Assembly (NCBI GenBank): GCA_037176885.1
Contig: JAWWNJ010000148.1
Span: forward strand, 496,001-560,000
DNA: 64,000 nt
Reading direction: 5' to 3'
DNA from: Favolaschia claudopus
Lineage: Eukaryota > Basidiomycota > Agaricomycetes > Agaricales > Mycenaceae
A program made the translations under genes and the position numbers. How positions within the stretch are numbered: position 1 is the stretch's first letter; the number at the start of each line of letters is the position of its first letter. The notes under the pieces were generated by a model. It was given only the letters and a program-made list of their open reading frames with translations, did no database searches and was not told the DNA's origin. This document shows positions 32,149 to 41,000 of this stretch, in pieces.

Positions 32149-35130
32149 ATGTCTCACTCTGGACGCCCCTCTGCTGCTCTTACTACGCCTCAGGAAAATT
32201 CTATTTCTTCCGGAAATCGACATGAACGTAGTAAGCAAACTTCGTTTTCTTCGGAGCATCGCGCTCCTGGGCGCTTCGTCCCCCGCGAGCATCCCGCTCT
32301 GCGTTCGACTTTGGGTTTACCCAAGTTGCACCCTACTTCATTCGAAGTGGGTTATCCCGCCTCACTCGAGGTGGTGTCTCCCGAGCATTCCGCTCGTAGC
32401 GTTGACCATCGGTCTCGCCCCGTTTCGCCCGAGCTATTGTATAGCCGGGTAGTTGCCGCTTCGCCTTCTCCTTCAATGGGGACAGGTGTTGCTGGTCGGA
32501 CGCCCTCGGGTGTTAAAATCTCGCCAGTTTCGTCGCCCGAGCGCAACGTAAACTTCAGCCTCATCGATGTTAGCGATGAGGAATTAGTTCCCAGGACGCA
32601 GGTAGATAGTAAAACGGCGAGAACGCACCGAGAAAACGCGAGCTCACGCTTGAATAACAATGTAATTAATTCTGGTCATTCCGCTGAAGCGACTGTGTCC
32701 GCAACGCGTAAGGATCAGGAGATGAATCCTGATGAATATCGTCGTATTGCACTTGAGTATTGGCGCATGGCGGAACATTTGAGCCAAGCTCAATCCGAGC
32801 TTTCGGGCATTTCAAACGCAGAACCTTTGACAACAAAGGTATCTGACGATGAGTTCAATGAGAAATCATCATTTAATTCGGTGAAGTTACCGAAAACCTC
32901 TGCTAAAAGGCATAGCAGTGGACATTCTTCTGGGAAGAAGGATGAGAATCTTGTCGCTAAGAATAGAGACAAGAAGGAAAGCTCACATGAGATTGGACTT
33001 TCAAAGAAGGACATCGAACGCTTGCGCGTTCGCCGTGCTGAGAAGTCTAAGAACTCTCGCAAACATGTCCAGGTTGAATCGGATGAAAATTCCGATTCAG
33101 ACCGAGATTCAAACTCAACGCCTCGTACTCGAGAGCGTAAAGCGTCTGCGCAGACCAAAGAACGATCCCGAGAGATCAAGAGTTTGCAAAAACGACTCAA
33201 GGAATTAGATTCCGAGTCGAAGCCTGTAAAGGTGAATCAGGCTAAGCGCGCTGTGATCAATGGTATTGAAGAACACATGCGCACAGGGAAAGCTTCGAAG
33301 AAATCGAAGGAATCCAACCCTCGCCCGCACAAGGTCAAGAAGGGACCGTTTCCCGGGAGATTTCCTGCCGGAGGACTCCTCGAGCAGACCATTCGCCGTG
33401 CGACTGGGCACGACTCGTCGCCATCTTCGTCCAATTCTTCGTCCAGTTCCTCTTCAACCGATTCCATTTCCGAATCGGATTTGTCGAGCGACGCTGATGA
33501 ACTTGGGGTCGGAGGGCCATCGTCGAGTTCAAAACGGAGGCGAATGAAAAGCCGGCGTACCTCTAAACGGAAATCTAGGCGATCCAATGAACCTAGAATG
33601 CGGTTGAAGCCCATTGAACCGAACAAATACGACGGATCTGTGGATCCATATCTGTATCTGAAATTTGTTCGCGAGAGCACGACGTACGTGCAAATGGGCA
33701 AAGTACCTGAAGAAGATCAAATCTTCTTCATCAGTTATTTCCTTGAAGGAAAGGCTGCTGAATTTTATCAGCGCAAGGCTGTTAAATATGAACGGAAGTG
33801 GACCTTAACCAAATTCTTCTTTGAATTGCTTAATTATTGCTTCCCGAGAGATTTCCGCTTGCGACAGCGAGACGAACTCGCGCGCTGTCATCAGGGCAAC
33901 AAGTCAGTAATAGAGCATATTGCTGAAATAGAACAATTTTGGACGATGATTGGCCTACCTGAAAACCAGGAAAAGGTTATCACTCTCTGGATGAGTCTTC
34001 GTGACGATGTTCAGATCGAATTATGGCATCAAAAATTGGACCCAGAAACCTCCAGTTGGAGAAAGGTTGTTGCTGGCGCTGAAGACGCGGAAAGGCTTGT
34101 AGCGTTGAACTCTGATTCAGAGTGCGACACCGCTGGTATTCTCAGTGAGAATGCCGAGGATTTTGTCGACGATAATGTCGAAGATAGCTCTGAAGCTCAA
34201 GTCAAACCTGAACTTGAGAACGGAGGGCGTGTTAATAACGCCTCTGACGAGTCGAATGAACAAGCCGCTGATGATTATGAGAATAATCATCCAGAAACTG
34301 GGCTCCAAACTCACGGGGTGAATTTGGACTATGATTCCTTGTATGCTCCTTCGGACGTCTTGGAAACCCTATATGTAGGGTCAATCGCCTTCTCAATGGA
34401 AGTCGAGGAGGGCGAGAGTACCAGAAATGAAATTTTCGAGCGGTTTGTCGACTTCCCGTTGAAATATACGGACTCGGACTATGTTGATTCGAGCGAAGAC
34501 GACGTTGTCAATGACACGCCGTTTGAACCATTTGTGGTGAGCGCTTGTAGCGTTGGAATAGCAGGCGTCGAGCCGTGCTATAGCGATGTGGAGTTGAGCC
34601 ATTGTGTCGACGTCGAGTCAGACGTTGAGATGAAGGTGAAAGGCAAGAGCGAAGTCGAAGAGCTGTCAAGCGGACAGCCACTGATTGCGGAACAGAGCTG
34701 CGAGATTGAACCCCGCACGTCATTACGTGACTTTGCTGTGGACGGCGATGAAGAACCAAGCCGCCTGGCCTTGGCCGTCGATCCCAGCTCACCCACACCA
34801 TCTTCTACTTCATCCAACTCCTTGCCAACCATCTTTCCCTCTCCGACACCATTTTCCTCCCGAACTCGCCTCACCCCGCTCACTTCTTGCATCATCCGCG
34901 CCGACGGGTTTGACCCGTTCATTTCCCAGCCGTCTACGCCTCACGAACACCCCCATGGCGAAACCATTCCTTCGCATCGTGACGCTGGCTGCAGAAGCGA
35001 TGATCCAGAGCATGCAATTCCTGGTTCCGCGAATCGTCACCTCCAGATCCACGCTGTATCGCGGAGTTTGGGAAAAGCGAAGCAGCCGTTGAACCGCTCA
35101 GTGACCCAGTTATTGCGGAGGGTCGCATGA
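32149..35130 (+). CDS. Gag protein of gag-only element 1, zinc knuckle missing
   Basis: ATG 32149 gives 993 codons; the longer open frame from 31981 begins at a GTG inside the LTR. The N-terminus is Ser/Pro-rich and disordered, with RPVSPELLYSRVV. A Lys/Ser-rich middle follows. The capsid-like domain begins MRLKPIEPNKYDGSVDPYLY and runs past FFISYFLEGKAAEFYQ to KLDPETSSWRKVVAGAEDAE. The Gag at 47570 has the same domain plus a CCHC knuckle. Here the sequence passes straight to an acidic region (THGVNLDYDSL, DVLETLY) with no CX2CX4HX4C. The last 40 or so residues look out of frame: an overlapping frame reads AEFGKSEAAVEPLSDPVIAE and continues to 35201. Confidence 0.85.
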   Translation: MSHSGRPSAALTTPQENSISSGNRHERSKQTSFSSEHRAPGRFVPREHPALRSTLGLPKLHPTSFEVGYPASLEVVSPEHSARSVDHRSRPVSPELLYSRVVAASPSPSMGTGVAGRTPSGVKISPVSSPERNVNFSLIDVSDEELVPRTQVDSKTARTHRENASSRLNNNVINSGHSAEATVSATRKDQEMNPDEYRRIALEYWRMAEHLSQAQSELSGISNAEPLTTKVSDDEFNEKSSFNSVKLPKTSAKRHSSGHSSGKKDENLVAKNRDKKESSHEIGLSKKDIERLRVRRAEKSKNSRKHVQVESDENSDSDRDSNSTPRTRERKASAQTKERSREIKSLQKRLKELDSESKPVKVNQAKRAVINGIEEHMRTGKASKKSKESNPRPHKVKKGPFPGRFPAGGLLEQTIRRATGHDSSPSSSNSSSSSSSTDSISESDLSSDADELGVGGPSSSSKRRRMKSRRTSKRKSRRSNEPRMRLKPIEPNKYDGSVDPYLYLKFVRESTTYVQMGKVPEEDQIFFISYFLEGKAAEFYQRKAVKYERKWTLTKFFFELLNYCFPRDFRLRQRDELARCHQGNKSVIEHIAEIEQFWTMIGLPENQEKVITLWMSLRDDVQIELWHQKLDPETSSWRKVVAGAEDAERLVALNSDSECDTAGILSENAEDFVDDNVEDSSEAQVKPELENGGRVNNASDESNEQAADDYENNHPETGLQTHGVNLDYDSLYAPSDVLETLYVGSIAFSMEVEEGESTRNEIFERFVDFPLKYTDSDYVDSSEDDVVNDTPFEPFVVSACSVGIAGVEPCYSDVELSHCVDVESDVEMKVKGKSEVEELSSGQPLIAEQSCEIEPRTSLRDFAVDGDEEPSRLALAVDPSSPTPSSTSSNSLPTIFPSPTPFSSRTRLTPLTSCIIRADGFDPFISQPSTPHEHPHGETIPSHRDAGCRSDDPEHAIPGSANRHLQIHAVSRSLGKAKQPLNRSVTQLLRRVA

Positions 35131-35201
35131 CTGGTGATATATCGCTCCCGGGTGGCTTCATCCCCGAGGAGGACTTTTTGTTGGAGGAGGATTGTTTTTA
35201 G
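35127..35201 (+). CDS. short overlapping frame after Gag (probable frameshifted tail)
   Basis: ATG 35127 overlaps the Gag stop as ATGA. The frame is open upstream to about 35002 and ends at TAG 35201, reading GDISLPGGFIPEEDFLLEED. Its composition suits the end of a protein better than the Gag frame does over the same bases, so an indel between about 35000 and 35120 is likely. A remnant of pol is another possibility. Confidence 0.35.
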   Translation: MTGDISLPGGFIPEEDFLLEEDCF

Positions 35202-35230
35202 ATTGTCTACGCGACAACCTGCAGGGCGTA

Positions 35231-35486
35231 TGTAACGATATCATTTCTCCTGGATAATCCCGTGACCGTATCTCACTCAAACATACTCCACTTCCCTCCT
35301 ACCCCTCCATTTTTATTTGCTCATGGATGACTTCATTCCGCATTTGTCTTACCTTGCTGTAGAATATAAAAGTCGAGCTGTAGTAGATAGAATTCCTTGG
35401 TGAATCCAAAGCTTACAACAGTCATTTCGGTTCGCTCACTAAGCTTCTCCGTGTGGCGGATCTCGATTCTTTTCGCATCCGTCACA
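35231..35486 (+). repeat. 3' LTR of gag-only element 1
   Basis: A 256-bp copy beginning TGTAACG and ending CCGTCACA. A purine-rich AGGGCG tract lies just before it, where a polypurine tract is expected. Confidence 0.9.
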
Positions 35487-35601
35487 TTTCCATGATACTC
35501 TTGAGTAGTTCGCCCGGTTTTTCAGAATATTTCGCGCTCGTCTGAGCTCACAGAAAAATCGAAGGTCGTTTACGGATCAAAATTGATGCACCGCCAACCC
35601 C

Positions 35602-36002
35602 TGTTATAGATAACAGTAATATACAGAGTTGACGAGACCCGTTTACAAATCCCTAGCGTGACGCGAGAACAAACAAGACGACGAGCCGCGGGCTCGTGGG
35701 ACCTTGAAGTGTTCAAGATGCCTAAGGAAGAGGTAAGTGCACGACTTTACCTATTCCGAGGCGAATGCGAGGCGGTTAAGCAGTCGCAGAGGGCGCGTGA
35801 GAGGCGAAAGATTTGTGAAAGAGAAAAGTAAAGTATATTCGAGTGAACCCGCCACTTTAAATACACAACATGTAGTTATAGTAACTACATTTGGGAATTC
35901 ATAACTAAGGAACGAGGGGATTGGATTTACAAAATAATAAGTAGCTAAGAGACGGTATAGAGACGAACGTCGTCGAGGTAATGCGCACCAGTATCCATGA
36001 CA
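35602..36002 (-). repeat. 3' LTR of the Ty3 element
   Basis: 401 bp, plus-strand ends TGTTATAG and CATGACA. A run of seven C at 36006-36012 (seven G on the coding strand) next to it is the likely polypurine tract. Confidence 0.95.
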
Positions 36003-36015
36003 TATCCCCCCCACT
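36003..36015 (-). promoter_or_regulatory. polypurine tract of the Ty3 element
   Basis: The minus strand reads GTGGGGGGGATA immediately before the 3' LTR, the usual place for the plus-strand primer. Confidence 0.7.
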
Positions 36016-36037
36016 CGACGAGCGTGAAGTCGCCGCT

Positions 36038-37132
36038 CTAGAAACCATACCGAGCGAGGTACTGGCCATACTGGTCGTTCGGGACATGGATTCGACCGGT
36101 GATTGAGTCGTGAATCAACCCAATGTCGACGTGAGGTGCCAGCCACTCCTTCTCGTTGCCTTCAACCACAAAGAAAACATCAAAGCCTTGCTCGGAGAAA
36201 AGGTACGAGCAAGACGAATCAGCCCCACGGATGTTGCGATTGTTGGAGAGGTAGCGGTCCAACCACGCCTCCAGCTGTACTGACCATACGTCCGGTCCCG
36301 TCGTCCGCCCAAGCCATTCCTCCAGACTCATATTCACCCCGGCACCCGGATTGCAGAGAGAAGCCTCGCGCAGACGCAGCGCGGTGGCCTTGATCTTCCC
36401 AAGACAAGCCAATCCGAAGCGGAACGCCCTCTGGAAGTGGTTGATGAATTCCAACGCGTCGTCAAATGAATCAAACGTGCGAGGTTCAACGTGGCGACGG
36501 TGTTTGCGACCGAGGAAGAGGCCGATGGAAGGGAAGATGAGGCCGGTCTGTTCGAGGGCGAGACGGGGCAAGGTGACAGGAATATAGTCCGCGGAGAAGC
36601 CACGGATGTCGACGGGGTGGTTATTCATAGCGGTGAAAATGAGTCCGGCGCAAGTGCGCAATCGCCCGTAGAAGAGGTCGAGGTAGTGGGTGTAGATGGT
36701 GTACGACCCGTTGGGAAGTTGGTAGATGCAGAGCTCTTGAGCGGGGAATTTATAGTCTGCCTCGGTTCCACCGAGCAGGGAGCCGAACAGGTTACCCAAC
36801 AGATCGTCCTGTGAGAACCAGCATACAGCGGCGAGCATGTTCACGACGGAATAAATGGTGTAAGGGAAGACCGGCGGGTCGAGCCGAATATCGTCCGCAT
36901 ACCGGGTGAGCACCGCTCGATCTTGGACCTCGTCTGATTCGGAAGAGTCGCTGCCGAAGAGCTCGTGCTCTAGTGTGGGGGAAAGGAGTGGAGGAGGACT
37001 CGAGGGTTGGTCGTTGTCGATAGGGGCGTGATTCGAAAGGTCGATGGAAATGGTTCCCTTGGGGGTGACAGTGACGTCGTCAGGTGTGAAGAAGGGGTTC
37101 GGGAAGCAAGACTCGTCACAGACGGCAGCCAT
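36038..37132 (-). CDS. extra ORF in the env position of the Ty3 element, unknown function
   Basis: Starting at ATG 37132 gives 364 codons. The open frame reaches 37201 only through a TTG. The protein has a Pro/Ser N-terminal part, an acidic LFGSDSSESDEVQD patch, then a globular region with VNMLAAVCWFSQDDLL, NGSYTIYTHYLDLFYGRL, DDALEFINHFQRAFRFGLA and a C-terminal VPNDQYGQYLARYGF. There is no signal peptide, no membrane span and no Cys pattern of an envelope protein. It lies 124 bases past the integrase stop and ends about 25 bases before the polypurine tract, so it travels with the element. It could be an accessory or a captured host gene. I recognise no family. Confidence 0.8.
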   Translation of the reverse strand: MAAVCDESCFPNPFFTPDDVTVTPKGTISIDLSNHAPIDNDQPSSPPPLLSPTLEHELFGSDSSESDEVQDRAVLTRYADDIRLDPPVFPYTIYSVVNMLAAVCWFSQDDLLGNLFGSLLGGTEADYKFPAQELCIYQLPNGSYTIYTHYLDLFYGRLRTCAGLIFTAMNNHPVDIRGFSADYIPVTLPRLALEQTGLIFPSIGLFLGRKHRRHVEPRTFDSFDDALEFINHFQRAFRFGLACLGKIKATALRLREASLCNPGAGVNMSLEEWLGRTTGPDVWSVQLEAWLDRYLSNNRNIRGADSSCSYLFSEQGFDVFFVVEGNEKEWLAPHVDIGLIHDSITGRIHVPNDQYGQYLARYGF

Positions 37133-37256
37133 GGAAGATAAGAATGAGTGATGAGAGAAGGTAAAAAGGTGGGAAGACAAGGTCGCAAGAATGAAGAACA
37201 AGGAAAGAGATAGGGTATAAGTAAGGAATGCTTAACATAAAGGAGCGCATTAGGCT

Positions 37257-37811
37257 TTAGCCGCAATGCGTCCCTGATCGATCCACCTTGTCAGAATTGC
37301 GCAGACCTTTCTTGCTGAGCCATTCGTCGTCTTCTGGTCCGAAGCCTTTCCACCGGACTTTGAACTGTTGTACACGGCGGCCGCGAATCTTTCTCCATCG
37401 TTCAGCCAGGATGTCTTGAATTTCGACTTCCGGGAGCTGCTCAAAATCTTCGCGGTTGAGGGATCGAGTAGGACGATCGCCAAGCTCCGGGGGCGATGCG
37501 TTATAGGGTTCCAGATGAGCGATATTAATGATGGGATGAATTCCATATGAAACTGGAAGTCGAAGTCGGTACGTTACCGGGCTGAGTTTGCCGCTAATTT
37601 CGAAAGGACCATCAAATTTGAGCAACAATTTCTTCCCTCGGCCTTTCTCGTCCTTCAGGAGCTTGAGGGAATGCGGATTAATTACCACCAAGTCGCCTTC
37701 TTCAAATTCCCGAATGAGGCGTCCTTTGTTGTAAGCTCTGCGCTGGAAGACTTGCGCAAGGAGTAAAGCTTCCTTGGCTCGGGTACGAAGGGACTCGAAT
37801 TCTGCAATCAT
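37257..37811 (-). CDS. C-terminal part of Ty3 integrase: GPY/F and chromodomain, frame-separated
   Basis: This frame continues pol beyond the frameshift. It holds LLAQVFQRRAYNKGRL, then EEGDLVVINPHSLKLL and FDGPFEISGKLSPVTYRL (the GPY/F module), IHPIINIAHLEPY, and the chromodomain-like VEIQDILAERWRKIRGRR, QQFKVRWKGFGPEDDEWL. Chromodomains guide integration to heterochromatin. The frame is offset from the upstream pol by one base, and the 82-bp tandem duplication at 37877 accounts for exactly that offset. Confidence 0.9.
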   Translation of the reverse strand: MIAEFESLRTRAKEALLLAQVFQRRAYNKGRLIREFEEGDLVVINPHSLKLLKDEKGRGKKLLLKFDGPFEISGKLSPVTYRLRLPVSYGIHPIINIAHLEPYNASPPELGDRPTRSLNREDFEQLPEVEIQDILAERWRKIRGRRVQQFKVRWKGFGPEDDEWLSKKGLRNSDKVDRSGTHCG

Positions 37812-37876
37812 AGCCCCAGCTTGTTCGTCTGCGATGGGAGGAGAGTCGATGATTTTGCCATGATCTGCGTGGGTGA

Positions 37877-38040
37877 GATTTTTGACGTCGGCTAAATTTG
37901 ATTCCGGTCCGAATTTTGCTTCCGCTCCGTTGACGTCGGCTAACTTCTCACTCTCTCCGATTTTTGACGTCGGCTAAATTTGATTCCGGTCCGAATTTTG
38001 CTTCCGCTCCGTTGACGTCGGCTAACTTCTCACTCTCTCC
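37877..38040. repeat. perfect 82-bp tandem duplication in pol
   Basis: 37877-37958 and 37959-38040 are identical. The unit begins GATTTTTGACGTCGGC and ends CACTCTCTCC. Each unit also holds TTGACGTCGGCTAA twice, 50 bases apart, which could have helped slippage. Because 82 is not a multiple of three, it shifts the pol frame. Confidence 0.95.
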
Positions 38041-41000
38041 TTCCCCCCCAGCATCGACATGACGATCCACTGGTTGTATTCCGCTCAGCAATGTCGCCGT
38101 TCGAGGTTGGAACCCGCGCAAAAGGTAAGCAGGAGAGAACCCAGAGCTTGAATGGGGTGTCGTGTTGTACGACAAACCTAATGCCAGCACGAAGCGCTTC
38201 CACTCCGTCTTTGATCCAATGTACGCGCGTAGAGCGGTCTCGATGAACTGATTCAAAATTTCCGTCTGGCCATCAGCTTGGGGATGGTAAGAAGTCGTTA
38301 ACGCGCGTTTTGAGCCCATTAGACGCGTCAATTCTCCCCAGAAGGTATGCCGCCAACGAGTGTCTCTGTCACAGATAATCTGTAAAGGCAAACCGTTGTG
38401 CGCCACTACATGCTCCCAGAACAGTTTTGCGGTGTCTTCTGCGCCTATCTTTGTCTTGCAAGGTATGAATATTCCGTACTTTGTTAGTTTGCAGACAATA
38501 ACAAGCATCGCGTCGAATCCGTCCGATTCTGGCAGCTCCGTAATGAAGTCCATTGTCACGACCTCGAACGGTTGAGAAGGGATGGGAATTGGTTGAAGAA
38601 GTCCGAAGGGTGCGTGGTTTCGAGGTTTTGTTTTCTGGCAGATATCACAAGTGCAGGTATACTGTTTGATCAATCTCGACATTCGAGGCCAATAGTACGT
38701 GGACGCGATTCGGTTGTACGTCCGATGAAAACCCGCATGAGCACCTTCGGTAAGTCCATCATGTATGTCCGCAATGATTCTAGGGCGAAGACTCTCCGGG
38801 ACGCAGAGCCGATTGTTGCCGTTCCAATCTTCAAAGTACAGCAAACCATCGTCCGCTAGCTGGTATTGGGGAAAAGAGGGATTATTCCAACTGACCTCCT
38901 TCTTCCAGGACTCCAAGACATTGGAAAAGTGAGGATCGTTCTTGTATCCTTCAATCCATTCAGCCTTCTCATCAGATGGTAGACTAACCATGATGTTGAA
39001 AGAGCGGGAAGTGATCCCAATGTCTTCACCGGTGAGTTCATGAGATTGAGACGAATCCAAATTGGCTTTGAATATATCCAGATCTTCGGGGTCTTCCATC
39101 TGTTTAGTTCCTTTCTCCGCAACGGATAATAAACGCTCTTCGAAGCGTGGACCAAGTTCGTCATACATGTTTCGAAGAGGGTCGCAAGCTGATAAAGTTA
39201 ACAGTGGTGTTTCATCCGATTCGGGACCAAGTTGCAATGGAACTCGTCGTCGTAGTCGTGAGACAGGGTCAACATTTGAGTGAACCCTACCAGCTCGATG
39301 GATGATCTGAAGTTCTGGGTATGCCGCGAAGATTGTGCCCCAGGTAAGAAGCCGGCGATTGACATTTTGGAAGGTACGACTCCAGGTGAGTGCGGCGTGA
39401 TCGGTTATCGCGGCAATTTTCTCTCCTTCCAAAAATACTTGAAATTTAATAAGCGCTTCTTTCAGGGCAAGTGCTTCGCGCTCGGTGGGTGAGTAATTTC
39501 TTTCTGGAGATTTGAGCACTCTGGACCAGTACGCGATGACTCGTTCGACATGCACAGTGGTATCCTCGAAGTTTTCAGCCCATTCACCAACAGATGGTAT
39601 GTCATCGAATCCTTTGATTGCGGTGACCAGCTGAGGGATTGGTTCCTTAGCTCGAAACGCTTTCTCAAGCCGTTCATACGCCTTCGTGCCACGCAAGTCC
39701 CGAATCTTCATCGGTTGTACTTGCTGAAGAATCCCAGCGACGCCATAATCGCATGCATCGGAGTAGACTCGGTAAGGAAGCCCGGGGATCGCGTATCCTC
39801 GAACTGGTGCGTTGGTTAAGACCGTTTTGCACAGCTCGAAGGCTTCTTGCTGCAAATCCGTCCATTCCCAAGGAACACCTTTCTTCAACAGTCCGAATAG
39901 AGGTAGCGCAATCCAAGCGTAGAATGGAACATATGACGAGAAGTAGACCATCATTCCTAGAAATGTCTGAAGTTCTGAGACGTTTCTAGGTACTTCCAGC
40001 TCGCGAATAGCGTCAACTTTCTCTTTATGTGTGGAGAGTCCGAGGCGGGAAACCTTTTGGCCGAGCAACATCAGTGATTGATAGCCAATATGGCATTTGG
40101 GTGGTGATAAGGTGAGGTTTGCGCTCGCAATTGCGCCGAAGACAGCATCCAAATGTTTGACATGATCCTCAAAAGTTCGAGAATAGATTACGATGTCGTC
40201 AATATAGACCAACGCGAATAACCAGAGGAAAGGTGCGAGAACGGTGTTCATGACTCTTTGAAAGACACTAGGTCCATTTCTATAGCCGAATGGCATACGC
40301 GCAAATTGCCATAAGCCGCGATGTGTTCGAAATGCTAGTTTTTCGGCAGAGTCGGGATGCATGGTAAGTTGCGTGAATCCTGCTAAGGCATCCAACGTTG
40401 TTAACCATTGCGATCCTTCCAAGGCTTGAAGAACATCTTCTTGCCGAGGAAGTGGAAACTCGTCTGGAACGACCATCTCGTTGAGTTTACGGAGGTCGAT
40501 GACCATTCGAGGCTTCCCGTTTCTCCAGACAGTGAATACCGGTGCGGCCCACGGACTGCGGGACGGTTCAATCACACCGAGTTCAATCCAAGAATCCATT
40601 TGTTTGTCTATGACTTCTCGTTTGGCCGGAGATGCAGGAAAGGGAGGTAACGAAACAGGTTCGGCGCCTGGTTTCATGGGAATAACGACTTGTTCTTTGT
40701 ATGTTCCCAGTCTTCCGTCTAGTCCAAACGCCTTGCTGTTTTTCACACAGACCTCCTCCAAAGTTTTGCGTTGTTCAGGCGTCATATTCTTTGAAAAATC
40801 CAACGACTCAAGAAGCTTGGAGGAATCAACGTGTTCGGGAGGAGTTTCCGCAATCTTGGGTCCTCCTTCCAATGGTTCTTCCGCAGCTGGATCGTCTTCG
40901 CCGGTAGCGTTTCGGTGAGCTTTGGAAGAGACATTTGATTCTGAGCGAATAATATTGACATCCGCTGGTTTGGCAGGAGATTGAATTTCAACCAGTTGCC

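Larger units (their letters stand above)
31759..35486 (+). mobile_element. gag-only LTR retrotransposon, 3.7 kb, TSD TTTCC
   Basis: Two 256-bp direct repeats bound it, and TTTCC flanks it at 31754-31758 and 35487-35491. The interior has one long gag frame and no protease, RT, RNase H or integrase. It must use enzymes from another element. The LTRs differ at about two positions: a TA in place of the terminal TG at the left, and one C/T. Insertion was therefore fairly recent. The bases after the left LTR, TCTTTTTGAC, resemble those after the 5' LTR of the element at 47192, so the two belong to one lineage. Confidence 0.9.
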
